From assembly GCA_934757255.1 (NCBI GenBank), contig CAKVLL010000008.1, forward strand, positions 1-64,000: 64,000 bases of DNA, read 5' to 3'. The stretch is from an uncultured Candidatus Melainabacteria bacterium (lineage in GTDB: Bacteria > Cyanobacteriota > Vampirovibrionia > Gastranaerophilales > Gastranaerophilaceae). Shown one piece after another: positions 26,361-35,832 of the stretch. The notes beneath the pieces were generated by a model. It saw nothing but the letters and a program-made list of their open reading frames with translations, did not search any database and had not been told where the DNA came from. Both the position numbers and the translations under genes were made by a program. Within the stretch, counting starts at the first letter, position 1, and every line of letters starts with the position of its first letter.

Positions 26361-26846
26361 CTAATCCTCAAAAGGAATTGTAATAATATATTTATTACCT
26401 TTTCTTTCTTTTATCATTTTATTTTGCATAATCTTTTCATCAAGATAAAATGATTGAGAAAAATTTATAATTTTCTCTCCGCTAAACTCTTTTTTCTGCA
26501 TATCACCAGAAACCGTTACAATATTGTTATTTAATTTCACATCAATATTTTTCTCATCATCACCGAGTGGTTTTAAATCAACAATAACCTTATACTCATT
26601 GGCCTCTTTTACAAGATTTACCAACATAGGTGACATTTTTGGGACAAAAGGATTTTCCATTATTTTCTCATCAAATTTTTGAATATTGTTCATAGTTTTT
26701 TCCATTTTACGAATTTGATATTCCGGATTAAACATTCTATTCAATGTTAAATCTACCGCTAAATAAAAAGCCAAAAATGCTCCTAAAAATGTGGCAATAA
26801 TTACTCCAATAACCTTTAATAAATGATGTTTGTTTTCTTCTAGCAT
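26361..26846 (-). CDS. Membrane-anchored Hsp20-like protein
   Basis: A 161-residue protein with one N-terminal transmembrane helix (about 10-30, IGVIIATFLGAFLAFYLAV). Residues 70-161 resemble an alpha-crystallin domain: YKVIVDLKPLG, then IDVKLNNNIVTVSGDM, FSQSFYLD and KYIITIPF, matching the strand order of small heat-shock proteins, including the final I-x-I/V-like edge. Small heat-shock proteins are normally soluble, so an anchored form facing the periplasm would guard envelope proteins; the location is inference. AAGGAG lies before ATG 26846. It stands alone. Confidence 0.72.
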   Translation of the reverse strand: MLEENKHHLLKVIGVIIATFLGAFLAFYLAVDLTLNRMFNPEYQIRKMEKTMNNIQKFDEKIMENPFVPKMSPMLVNLVKEANEYKVIVDLKPLGDDEKNIDVKLNNNIVTVSGDMQKKEFSGEKIINFSQSFYLDEKIMQNKMIKERKGNKYIITIPFED

Positions 26847-26935
26847 AAAAAACTCCTTTCTTCATTTAAATTTTTTACATCATTATAATGCAAAAAACAA
26901 TAGCCAAGATAGAGAAGTTATTAGGATTATTTATT

Positions 26936-28630
26936 TTACTTTTTTTTACAACCGTTATCTTCTAAATCAACCAAACCATCATAATCGTTATCAATTCCAT
27001 CTTCGCAAGAGCCGATTGATTCCCAACCCTCTGCTCTAGGATAACCTTTAAGCCACTTATCAGGAATTCTGTTCCACTCGTACAAGAAAAACTTTTTCAT
27101 ATATTTTGCAGCTTCCGAATGCTTCAAAACAATCGTATTCTCATCATTCTTGTTTTCGCCACTCTTTGAAAAATTCATAGAACCGACTACAACATATCTA
27201 TCATCCACTATCATTGTTTTAGCGTGCATTTTGCCGGCATAATTTTCTACCTTAACTAAAACTCCGCCATCACGCAAAAGTTGTATTTTGGAATATTTAC
27301 TTGAAGCATTTAATGCATCCGAAATCAAACGCACATCAACGCCGCGCTTTTTAGCATTAATCAATTCTTGCACAACACGATTTTCTGTAATTACAAAAAT
27401 CGGAATATAAATATAATCCTTCGCTTCTCTAATTATTGGCAAAATTCCATTGGCTAAAGCTTTATCTTGTGGCGAAAAATAAACTTTCATATTGTTAAAT
27501 TCATTTTTCAATATTGAAGTTTTAGCTAAATGAAATTTTCCATTATACATTTGTTCAAATTCTGTTTTATAAACTTTTGCAACTTCTACTGAATTTATTA
27601 CAATAATATTATTAGAATTATAACCGGACATATCAGTATGAGAAAGATTTGCAGAGCCTGTAATGACAGTTTTATCATCAAAAATATAAAATTTATTATG
27701 CATAATAAAATTTGATTCTTTCAAATTTCCATCATTTTTTGAATTCGCAACAAGGCTCACAAACTTAAACGTATCTGGATAAATATTTTGATTTTTAGAA
27801 TCCAAGTCGTAAACCAAACGAATTTTTACTCCTCTTGCTTGTGCGTTTTGAATAGCTTTTTCAATCGCCGGAGTTGATGAATATCCATAAATCGCCATAT
27901 CAATCGTGTTTTGCGTATCATTAATATTAGTCAAAATTTCTCTACAAATATCACTCGAACAATTTCTATCAGGTTTAAGTTTTTTCGTAAAATCAGAAAC
28001 AATTATCTTGATATTCTTGCCATAGAAAGGTTTGAAGCTAATATTATTTTGCCTTTTGATAACTTCAGAAGTTTTCTTAATCGTTTTTGGAAACAGTTTA
28101 TAAAAATGACTTTTTCTCAAAACCAAATAATCACCTTTTGCAAATTCTCTAGATACAGGATAAATTTTATTATCGACAAAAATTCCATATTTTACGCGCT
28201 TTATTGATTTAATTAACTTTTCAAATGCCATTTGATTAGTAAGTTTATTATCTACTATACCGAATGGAGAATTTTTTAATTTTTGGCGATAACTATATTT
28301 GTAATAAATTAAATCTTCTTTTTCTAAAAGAATATCACGTCCGTTCAAGAGATTTTGCGCCCAATATTTCGCCAAATTTCCGACAATAAAAGCTTCTTCT
28401 TCGGTTATTCCAAAACTCTCCGCTAATTCTTTATTTCTGTTAGAAAAACAAGCATCAAATGTTTGAATATCTTTTATTTCAAAAATTTTACCATCATAAA
28501 ACTGTATTTTTGTAGGTGTAACAACTTTGTTCACACACAATTCTTTTTCTTTTGGAAAAAAAGAAAAACCAATCAACAAAAGAATTAAAAAAATTATTGT
28601 TATAAATTTATTTTTCTTATTGATTAACAT
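26936..28630 (-). CDS. Phospholipase D-like protein with two HKD motifs
   Basis: A 564-residue protein. The N-terminal signal anchor (about 9-23) is followed by an unassigned region of 150 residues that vaguely recalls a staphylococcal nuclease barrel. Two PLD half-domains follow: MHNKFYIFDDKTVITGSANLS and MHAKTMIVDDRYVVVGSMNFS, shown as their H-x-K-x4-D cores HNKFYIFDD and HAKTMIVDD, each with a trailing Ser/Asn motif. The pair builds one active site that cleaves phosphodiesters in lipids or nucleic acids. The tail ends CEDGIDNDYDGLVDLEDNGC, a Cys-bracketed Asp-rich motif seen in secreted calcium-binding tails. It overlaps the deacetylase gene by 14 bases. Confidence 0.85.
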   Translation of the reverse strand: MLINKKNKFITIIFLILLLIGFSFFPKEKELCVNKVVTPTKIQFYDGKIFEIKDIQTFDACFSNRNKELAESFGITEEEAFIVGNLAKYWAQNLLNGRDILLEKEDLIYYKYSYRQKLKNSPFGIVDNKLTNQMAFEKLIKSIKRVKYGIFVDNKIYPVSREFAKGDYLVLRKSHFYKLFPKTIKKTSEVIKRQNNISFKPFYGKNIKIIVSDFTKKLKPDRNCSSDICREILTNINDTQNTIDMAIYGYSSTPAIEKAIQNAQARGVKIRLVYDLDSKNQNIYPDTFKFVSLVANSKNDGNLKESNFIMHNKFYIFDDKTVITGSANLSHTDMSGYNSNNIIVINSVEVAKVYKTEFEQMYNGKFHLAKTSILKNEFNNMKVYFSPQDKALANGILPIIREAKDYIYIPIFVITENRVVQELINAKKRGVDVRLISDALNASSKYSKIQLLRDGGVLVKVENYAGKMHAKTMIVDDRYVVVGSMNFSKSGENKNDENTIVLKHSEAAKYMKKFFLYEWNRIPDKWLKGYPRAEGWESIGSCEDGIDNDYDGLVDLEDNGCKKK

Positions 28631-29465
28631 AATTTGTTATTTCATAACCTAATTTTTCAATTTTTTCTTTTAATTTTTTATTTCTTGTAATTTGAAATTC
28701 TTCAAAATGATTATCAATAGTACCGTCCTCATAACGACAAGGATGAATCAAAGCTTCTGCCACAACTTTATCATATTTTATAGCCATCAATCCGTAAGAA
28801 ATTGCCAAACTATTCATCATAGAAGTAAATGAAACACCCAACAAATAATCATTAGTAGTTAAACCATATTTAAACACTGTTTTTTCATTAATTAAAGTAA
28901 AAAACTGCAAAAGTGCAACCTTAATCAAATTCACCGGATATTTACGGTTAAATATGCGACTCACATCAGGCATCAAATAAGGTTTTTCAAATTGAGTTCT
29001 AATTTGCTTGATTCCGTACTCTTTTGCAAGCTTTGCAGTAATTTCAAAAATCTTTGGAATTGAATGTGTATGAACGTGAGAGTCAATATGTGTAACTTTT
29101 GTTCTGCTTATCACTTTTTCAATTTGCGCACGAAATTCTTTCTCAACTTGTTCCGCAAAAGCTTTGTTTTTAGGATTAAAAGCTTTCAACATAAGCGCCC
29201 CAAAAGAATTATTAAAATTACCTTCTGAATCTGTAAGTTGGTCTAAATCCCGACAAAGCGATTTTCCTTCAATTATATTCAAATGAATTCCAACACCCAA
29301 ATCCGGACAAGCGGGAATAACTCTGGAACAAGCATCTTCGAAAGCCTCACCGTTCGCTGCAAGACTAGCACTTTTCAAAATTCCAAAATCATAACCTTCC
29401 AATACAGCTCTGTTATAAGCTGCGCTCATTCCGAAATCGTCTGCATTTAATATAAATTTTTTCAT
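28617..29465 (-). CDS. ChbG/HpnK family carbohydrate deacetylase
   Basis: A 282-residue YdjC-fold protein. KFILNADDFGMS holds the metal-binding Asp pair, GVGIHLNI supplies a His, and THIDSHVHTHSIP supplies further His ligands. The family deacetylates chito-oligosaccharides or hopanoid-type lipid precursors (HpnK). The context, an overlapping phospholipase D-like gene, suggests an envelope lipid or glycan role, but there are no other hopanoid genes here. AAGGAT precedes ATG 29465. Confidence 0.88.
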   Translation of the reverse strand: MKKFILNADDFGMSAAYNRAVLEGYDFGILKSASLAANGEAFEDACSRVIPACPDLGVGIHLNIIEGKSLCRDLDQLTDSEGNFNNSFGALMLKAFNPKNKAFAEQVEKEFRAQIEKVISRTKVTHIDSHVHTHSIPKIFEITAKLAKEYGIKQIRTQFEKPYLMPDVSRIFNRKYPVNLIKVALLQFFTLINEKTVFKYGLTTNDYLLGVSFTSMMNSLAISYGLMAIKYDKVVAEALIHPCRYEDGTIDNHFEEFQITRNKKLKEKIEKLGYEITNYVNQ

Positions 29466-29515
29466 TACTTTATCCTTTTGAAAATTGATAAAATTACACT
29501 TTTACAATTTCAAAT

Positions 29516-32500
29516 TTACAAATTACTATTAATCACTCTATCTATACAAGCTTTTGACGAATACTGCCATTCTCGTTTTGAGATTCTTGATACTTTCAAG
29601 CCTGAGCGCTCAATAATCGCTTGCTTTTTCATATTTGTAACCTTACAAGGCGTCTTATCTTCAACACCATCACACTCTATTACGAATTTGTTATCTATAA
29701 CTAAATCCGCACTAAGCCCTGCAATATCAACACCGCAAGTAACTTCATGTCCTAAATCTCTAAACGCTTGAGCAACTTCTTTTTCAAACGCATTTTTATA
29801 AATATTTTCATCAAAATCATCTGATTTAGAAAGCTCGTATCTGTTCTCGTATTCTTGAACAAAACCTAAATAGCTTCTCAAAATTCCTTCCGGCAATTCT
29901 CTTGGGTCTTTTGAAATAAAATTAATCATTTGATATCTTGCTCTGGTAATAGCAACATTAAACAAATTTGGTTTTTGCAAGAAAATCAAACTTTGCGGAA
30001 AACTATTGTTTGCATAAGCCCAAGATGTCAGAATGATATCGCGTTCATCACCTTGAAAAGTATGCGCTGTACCAATTTCAATCTGGTGTTTTTCCATCAT
30101 GTGTTCAGAAAGCACTTTTGCAACTGAAATTTTCAACTGTTCAACCTGCGCCCTAAACGGTGAAATAATACCTATTGAAACAGGATTATCAGGGTTTTTA
30201 CGCTCATCTTCAACCACAATTTCGTGCAAGCGTTTAACCAAGGCTTCTATTTCAGGTAAATTTCTTGTTGCATCAAAATCTACCTTACCATCAGGCACAA
30301 CAACCGTTTCAAGAACTTTCTTAGAATTATCGTTTCTGCGCATAACCTTAATTCTGCCACCATAAAACTCTTTGTTTGAAAAATTAATAATAGGCGGCAA
30401 ACTTCTAAAATGTTCATCTAAAAGCACAGGGTGCATTGAATAATAATTTGCCAAATCAAACATTGAATTAGTTCTAAAGCGCCACATTAACTGATATCTA
30501 TCGTTAATTCCATATTGAGATAAAAATGATTGTTCTTTAGCCTTTTCCAAAAATGACAAATGCGGTAATTGTTTATCATCACCTACAACCACAGCCTTTT
30601 TCGCTCTGTATAAAATTGGGAAACAGCTTGCAATATCGCATTGAGAAGCTTCGTCAATAATAACTACGTCAAACAGCCCCGGTTTCATCGGCAAAGAACC
30701 TGACACAGCGTAAGTTGTAACACACCAACAAGGAAAAGCCTCCAAAAGCGGTTTAAAATCTTCTGTTTCAAGAAGTCTGTTTTGCAAATTCTTTTTCTTT
30801 TCAACCAAAGATTTTGAATGTACAAAAAGTCTTTGACGCTTAACAGGGTCTTGCATTAATCCCTTCAAAGCTTGTCTGCGTTTAGTTTTAAGAATATCAA
30901 TCGCAAGTTTTTTCTGTTTGCGTTTCAGATTTCTTATTTGTTCAGAAAGCACGTGAATATTGCCGATTGTCTGAATTTCGGTTTCAATTTTACGAGCCTT
31001 GCAAATTAATTTTGCAAACTCTAATTCATTACTTAAAACAGCTAAATTCTCATTATTCACATCAAAACCGTTAATTTTCAAAGTTTTTTTCAAGTTTCCG
31101 ATTGCAGACATGTTTTTTAAACCACTGAAAAAACCTGATTTTTCAAGGTTTTGACTTAAAGAATTTATACAATTTTCAACAAGCTTAATCTCATCTTCTT
31201 TTAAAATACTTTTAATGAATTGCGGATTTGAGTGCATTGGTTTTTCTAAAGCAATTTCATTATCCAAATTCGTCCATTCATTTTCCAATTTAATTATGCG
31301 TTCTGATTTCTTTTCCATATCAGCAATTGTTTTCAGAAGTTTTTCCATATCTGAAACATCACAAAGAATAGAACTTTCAGTACCTTCATCTAAATCTACT
31401 TTGTTTGCAAGTAAATCTTGAAGCTGCATACTCAATTCTCTTTGATAATTCAAACGTCCGGCTCTCAAAGCTAAAAATGGTGCGCCCAAATCGTTCAAAC
31501 GTTCAGCCACAACGTCAACAGCCTTATCCATTCTTGAAGCCACAAGAACAGTTTTGCCGTTAGCAATCAAATGCGCCGCAAGGTTTACAATTGTTTGAGA
31601 TTTACCTGTCCCTGGAGGGCCAAAAACTGACACTAATTTTGCGTTCTCAACATTTTTAACAACATTCAATTGCGCGTCTGATAAAGACAAAGGTGTCACA
31701 GGGAAAAAGTCCGCAAGTGTCTTTTGCTGAGTATCAGTAGGTTTTGACTGAGTATATTCTTCATTAATCAAATTCAAAACTGTTTCGCGATAAACACCAC
31801 TAGGTTTTTCAGCAATTTGAGTAAGTTCATGCAAAACGCCTGCCGTAACTGACGGACGCTTTGTCAAAATAATTGCGCACTGCTTAGTCAAACTAATCTT
31901 ATCTAATTTTATTTGCGATTTTTTATTATTCTCTTCCTCTTCAATTATTTCATCAATATTTTCAGAGGTAACTTTTTCATTATAAAAATCTTTTGTAATA
32001 TTATCTTCTTTAACCATGTTTTCAGGATTCAAAGACACGTCAATATCAGGAACAATCGACTTCAATGTTGTTAAGAAAATATCCATTTTTTCTTGTGTAA
32101 TAGGAACAGTCGGCACTACATCCAGCAAACCTTCTAAAAGCTGTTCTGTTTCATCTTCGTCATCAGATTTTTTCATCAAGGCAGTCAAAGCACCTGTATT
32201 AAGCGACAAAAATTCATCAGTCAACATACAATTAATGTTTACACCGTTACGTTCAAGCTTACAAGGTGCATACAAAAGCGGAGTCAAAAATTCGTTGCGT
32301 TTTCCGGTTTTAGATTTACCAACCAAAAACAAATAGCCATAAATTAAATATTTATCCTTTTGGCTTGTTTCGGATTGAATCATAAGTTCTGTTAATTTAG
32401 AATCAGAACCTTCCAAGCGCAAATGTTCAAGCCCTTGCGTAAACAAAGTATCTTCGCCGTCTAAAAATATCCATTTGTTGTCTTTATCTGCCTTTAAGTT

Positions 32501-32617
32501 TCTAAAAGTAGAACTCTTAACTTCTTCACGAACACAATCGTGAAGATATTGGCTCAATTTTTTTATAAAACTGTTGTTGAATGCTGAATTTATCGCTCTT
32601 GTTGCTTCTTGTAACAT
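29516..32617 (-). CDS. Superfamily 1 helicase fused to a C-terminal endonuclease-like domain
   Basis: A 1033-residue DNA/RNA helicase of the Upf1/Dna2-like (AAA_11/AAA_12) class. The first 300 residues are a helical lead-in. Walker A GPPGTGKSQT lies near 332, followed by a long coiled-coil insertion (about 400-630). Walker B IIDEASQCDIAS, the Q-loop VVGDDKQLPHL, HTFQGDERDIIL and NVAITRARYQ follow. The last 90 residues (VDIAGLSADLVIDNKFVIECDG) resemble a Vsr/DUF559-type PD-(D/E)xK nuclease. Such fusions occur in stand-alone defence or repair genes. There is no partner gene beside it. GGAGAAAG precedes ATG 32617. Confidence 0.85.
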   Translation of the reverse strand: MLQEATRAINSAFNNSFIKKLSQYLHDCVREEVKSSTFRNLKADKDNKWIFLDGEDTLFTQGLEHLRLEGSDSKLTELMIQSETSQKDKYLIYGYLFLVGKSKTGKRNEFLTPLLYAPCKLERNGVNINCMLTDEFLSLNTGALTALMKKSDDEDETEQLLEGLLDVVPTVPITQEKMDIFLTTLKSIVPDIDVSLNPENMVKEDNITKDFYNEKVTSENIDEIIEEEENNKKSQIKLDKISLTKQCAIILTKRPSVTAGVLHELTQIAEKPSGVYRETVLNLINEEYTQSKPTDTQQKTLADFFPVTPLSLSDAQLNVVKNVENAKLVSVFGPPGTGKSQTIVNLAAHLIANGKTVLVASRMDKAVDVVAERLNDLGAPFLALRAGRLNYQRELSMQLQDLLANKVDLDEGTESSILCDVSDMEKLLKTIADMEKKSERIIKLENEWTNLDNEIALEKPMHSNPQFIKSILKEDEIKLVENCINSLSQNLEKSGFFSGLKNMSAIGNLKKTLKINGFDVNNENLAVLSNELEFAKLICKARKIETEIQTIGNIHVLSEQIRNLKRKQKKLAIDILKTKRRQALKGLMQDPVKRQRLFVHSKSLVEKKKNLQNRLLETEDFKPLLEAFPCWCVTTYAVSGSLPMKPGLFDVVIIDEASQCDIASCFPILYRAKKAVVVGDDKQLPHLSFLEKAKEQSFLSQYGINDRYQLMWRFRTNSMFDLANYYSMHPVLLDEHFRSLPPIINFSNKEFYGGRIKVMRRNDNSKKVLETVVVPDGKVDFDATRNLPEIEALVKRLHEIVVEDERKNPDNPVSIGIISPFRAQVEQLKISVAKVLSEHMMEKHQIEIGTAHTFQGDERDIILTSWAYANNSFPQSLIFLQKPNLFNVAITRARYQMINFISKDPRELPEGILRSYLGFVQEYENRYELSKSDDFDENIYKNAFEKEVAQAFRDLGHEVTCGVDIAGLSADLVIDNKFVIECDGVEDKTPCKVTNMKKQAIIERSGLKVSRISKREWQYSSKACIDRVINSNL

Positions 32618-32640
32618 GTACTTTCTCCGTTTGATTTTTC

Positions 32641-32940
32641 GGTGGGAACCGCTCCGCTTTTCCCACCCTACGTTTTTTCAAGTGAATAAGTGACTGAGTA
32701 AATAGGTGAATAAGTTCGTATTAAATTTTATTTTTTACATCAATTCCACAAACCTTGGTCATTCCCTCTCCTTACAGAAGAGTTTTTTATGGATTGCCAC
32801 GTCGCTCTCGCTCCTCGCAAGGACTTGGCGTGTGATTTTCAAGCGTGCCGTCATTGCGAAGGCGTTTAGCCTGAAGCAATCCAGCTTTTTAAAAACTATT
32901 ATATTGTTATTTTAGTTTTTGTTGGGGCAAAACCCCAACC
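32641..32940. repeat. Mosaic of palindromic intergenic repeats
   Basis: Within 300 bases there are four repeat modules. GGTGGGAA / TTCCCACC (32641-32667) is a hairpin. AGTGAATAAGTGACTGAG-type units (32680-32716) come next. A segment shared with the groES-groEL gap follows (about 32718-32773, including ACCTTGGTCATTCCCTCTCC). Then comes an element bounded by TGGATTGC (32790) and GCAATCCA (32876-32883) with the widespread CGTCATTGCGA core, and finally GTTGGGG / CCCCAAC (32921-32939). No gene is present. Confidence 0.75.
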
Positions 32941-32984
32941 TACATTTTCGATGCACCCTAAACATCATCTATTAAAAATTGATT

Positions 32985-33092
32985 CTACCACTTATAATCG
33001 TGATTTTGTTTTGTGTATTTATAAGCACAAAATCCAAAAAAGACTACTATACTTATAATTGCAGTTATATGAGATAATGTTTGAATATTCAT
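32985..33092 (-). CDS. Small single-helix membrane protein, coupled
   Basis: A 35-residue frame. Residues 7-24 form a hydrophobic helix (SHITAIISIVVFFGFCAY), followed by a charged tail KYTKQNHDYKW. Its ATG overlaps the stop codon of the 80-residue gene upstream (ATGA), and GGAGAG lies 6 bases before it, so translation is likely. Size and layout recall small subunits of membrane complexes such as CcoQ, but no oxidase genes are near. Function unknown. Confidence 0.5.
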   Translation of the reverse strand: MNIQTLSHITAIISIVVFFGFCAYKYTKQNHDYKW

Positions 33093-33331
33093 TTTCTACT
33101 CTCCATTTTCTTTAAAATTTTCATTATTTCATTTCGTCTAACAAAATACGAATTTGCCATAATTAAAGCTATTATAACACCGAGCGTACCTATCAAATAA
33201 TACGAACTATTCGCATTTGAAGACACAAATAAAAGCGCAGAGCCACCTAATGTAGCACAAGCCGTACCCCACAGGTGTGTCATTTCATTTCTAATACAAT
33301 TTAGTTTCTCAACTTCAAAAATATCTTCCAT
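33089..33331 (-). CDS. Small two-helix membrane protein
   Basis: An 80-residue protein with two hydrophobic helices, about 22-38 (ACATLGGSALLFVSS) and 43-64 (YYLIGTLGVIIALIMANSYFV), in a helical hairpin, with a basic C-terminus. GAGGG precedes ATG 33331 and TATAAT lies about 25 bases further upstream. It is followed by a coupled 35-residue single-helix protein. I do not recognise it; holin-like or small complex subunit are both possible. Confidence 0.55.
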   Translation of the reverse strand: MEDIFEVEKLNCIRNEMTHLWGTACATLGGSALLFVSSNANSSYYLIGTLGVIIALIMANSYFVRRNEIMKILKKMESRK

Positions 33332-33408
33332 TTTCCCTCTTAGGACTAATTATACCATATTTTGACAATAATTAATACTGTTTATATATGAGTTTTACTA
33401 ATAAAAAT

Positions 33409-33433
33409 AAAGAGCGACAAATTGTCGCTCTTT
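33409..33433. terminator. Terminator downstream of fusA
   Basis: AAAGAGCGACAA and TTGTCGCTCTTT form a perfect inverted repeat around one base, with A/T runs on both sides. On the minus strand TTTATTTTTATT follows. It ends the fusA transcript about 120 bases after the stop; between lies a GC-richer stretch with a second possible stem (TTTTGCC / GGCAAAA). Confidence 0.8.
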
Positions 33434-33551
33434 ATCTTTATTATCTTTTTACTCTAAGAACTACTTAGAAGCACATGCCGTCCTGTTCGCTCGCGTTAAA
33501 CGGCGTTCCGCATTTTGCCGACATACCTAATCAGTATTTGGCAAAATTGCT

Positions 33552-35642
33552 CTAGCCTCTGCTCGCTCCCGCTTTTTCGATAATTTCTTTTTCGATATTT
33601 GCAGGAACTTGTTCGTAGTTGTGGAATTCCATAGAAAATGTACCACGACCTTGAGTGTTAGATCTCAAGTCAGTTGCGTAACCGAACATATTAGCCAATG
33701 GAACTAATGCTCTAACAATTACGTTACCTGTGTTGCCTTGAGGTTCTTGACCTTCAACACGACCACGTCTTCTTGAAATGTCACCGATGATTGTACCTGT
33801 AAATTCATCAGGAATTTCAATTTCAACTTTCATCATTGGTTCAAGGATGCAAGGTTGAGCTTTTCTAGTACCTTCCTTGATAGCCATAGAACCAGCGATT
33901 TTGAACGCCATTTCAGAAGAGTCAACTTCGTGGTAAGAACCATCGTAAAGTTCAACTTTAACGTCAATCATAGGGAATCCAGCTAGGATACCGCCTTCAA
34001 GAGCTTCTTCCATACCTTTTCTTGCAGGTTCGATGTATTCCTTAGGAATAGCACCACCAACGATTTTGTTTTCGAATACAAAACCGGCATTTTCTTCAGC
34101 TGGAGAAATTCTGATTTTAACGTGACCATATTGACCTTTACCACCTGATTGACGAGCGAATTTAGAATCTTGATCAGCATTTCCTCTGATTGTTTCTCTG
34201 TAAGCAACTTGAGGTTTACCGATATTAGCTTCTACTTTGAATTCTCTCAACATACGGTCAACGATGATATCCAAGTGAAGTTCACCCATACCTGAAATAA
34301 TTGTTTGACCTGTTTCTGTATCAGATTTAACTCTGAATGATGGATCTTCTTCAGCAAGTTTTTGAAGAGCAATACCCATTTTATCTTGGTCAGCTTTTGT
34401 TTTTGGTTCAATAGCAACAGAAATTACAGGTTCAGGGAAAGTCATTCTTTCTAAGATAATTGGAGCTTTTTCATCACACAATGTATCACCTGTTGTTGTA
34501 TCTTTCAAACCAACTGCTGCACAAATGTCACCAGCGTAAACTTCGTTTTCTTCGATTCTTTGGTCAGCGTACATACGAACTAATCTTGAAATACGTTCTT
34601 TCTTACCGTTAGTTGAGTTAAGAACGTAAGAACCAGCTGTAATAACACCTGAGTAAACTCTTAAGAATGTTAAACGACCTACGAATGGGTCTGTCATAAC
34701 CTTGAATGATAAAGCTGAGAATGGTTCAGAGTCAGAAGAATGTCTTTCAGTTTTTGTACCGTCTTCTAATTCACCTTCAATAGCTTTAACATCAACAGGT
34801 GATGGCATATAATCAACAACAGCGTTTAATAATAATTGAACACCTTTGTTTTTGAATGCTGTACCGCAAGTTACAGGAACGATTTTGTTATCGCAAACTG
34901 CTTTTCTTAATGCAGCCTTCAATTCATCAACTGTGATTGAATCTGGATCTTCAAAGAATTTTTCCATCAAAGCGTCATCTTCTGATGCGATAGCTTCAAC
35001 CATTGCGTCATGATATTCTTTAGCTTTTTCAGCCATATCAGCTGGAATTTCTTCTTCTCTGATATCTGTACCTAAGTCGTTAGTGTAAATTTCAGCTTTC
35101 ATAGTCATCAAGTCGATAAGACCTGTGAATTTGTCTTCTGCACCGATAGGTAATTGAAGAGGAACTGCGTTAGCACCTAATCTGTTTTTGATTTGGTCTA
35201 CAACTCTGTAGAAATCAGCACCTGTTCTATCCATTTTGTTTACGAATACCATTCTTGGAACTTCGTATCTGTTAGCTTGTCTCCAAACTGTTTCTGATTG
35301 TGATTGAACACCACCAACTGCACAGAATACAGCTACAACACCGTCTAATACACGAAGAGAACGTTCTACTTCGATTGTAAAGTCAACGTGACCCGGTGTG
35401 TCGATAATGTTGATTTGGTGACCTTTCCAAGAAGCTGTAACAGCTGCAGATTGGATTGTAATACCTCTTTCTTTTTCTTGTTCCATAAAGTCAGTTACAG
35501 CAGCACCATCGTGTGTTTCACCGATTTTGTGAGTTTTACCTGTGTAGAACAAGATACGTTCAGTTGTAGTGGTTTTACCTGCGTCGATGTGAGCAGCAAT
35601 ACCAATATTTCTGATTTTTTCTAATGGAGTTTTTCTAGCCAT
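33552..35642 (-). CDS. fusA: Elongation factor G
   Basis: A 696-residue GTPase that drives ribosome translocation. G1 [13 protein letters not shown]2 with [10 protein letters not shown]3 DTPGHVDF and G4 NKMDRTGAD are intact, followed by the domain II beta-barrel, domain IV (GGKGQYGHV region) and domain V ([14 protein letters not shown]). The length is standard. It stands alone here, not in an rpsL-rpsG-tuf operon. AAGGAAA precedes ATG 35642. Confidence 0.98.
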   Translation of the reverse strand: MARKTPLEKIRNIGIAAHIDAGKTTTTERILFYTGKTHKIGETHDGAAVTDFMEQEKERGITIQSAAVTASWKGHQINIIDTPGHVDFTIEVERSLRVLDGVVAVFCAVGGVQSQSETVWRQANRYEVPRMVFVNKMDRTGADFYRVVDQIKNRLGANAVPLQLPIGAEDKFTGLIDLMTMKAEIYTNDLGTDIREEEIPADMAEKAKEYHDAMVEAIASEDDALMEKFFEDPDSITVDELKAALRKAVCDNKIVPVTCGTAFKNKGVQLLLNAVVDYMPSPVDVKAIEGELEDGTKTERHSSDSEPFSALSFKVMTDPFVGRLTFLRVYSGVITAGSYVLNSTNGKKERISRLVRMYADQRIEENEVYAGDICAAVGLKDTTTGDTLCDEKAPIILERMTFPEPVISVAIEPKTKADQDKMGIALQKLAEEDPSFRVKSDTETGQTIISGMGELHLDIIVDRMLREFKVEANIGKPQVAYRETIRGNADQDSKFARQSGGKGQYGHVKIRISPAEENAGFVFENKIVGGAIPKEYIEPARKGMEEALEGGILAGFPMIDVKVELYDGSYHEVDSSEMAFKIAGSMAIKEGTRKAQPCILEPMMKVEIEIPDEFTGTIIGDISRRRGRVEGQEPQGNTGNVIVRALVPLANMFGYATDLRSNTQGRGTFSMEFHNYEQVPANIEKEIIEKAGASRG

Positions 35643-35832
35643 TGTCTTAGTTTCCTTTATATTTCTACTACTACTATTTATACTGTTTCCCAGTTAACCA
35701 CATTGTTACATGAACATGTTTTCAGTACAAGTAGTAAAAAGAAAGTAAGACGCACGTACATACCGAACTTAAACAAAAATTATCATTACACAAATAAACG
35801 CATCCTAATACTTTATTCAATATGTCAAGCTA

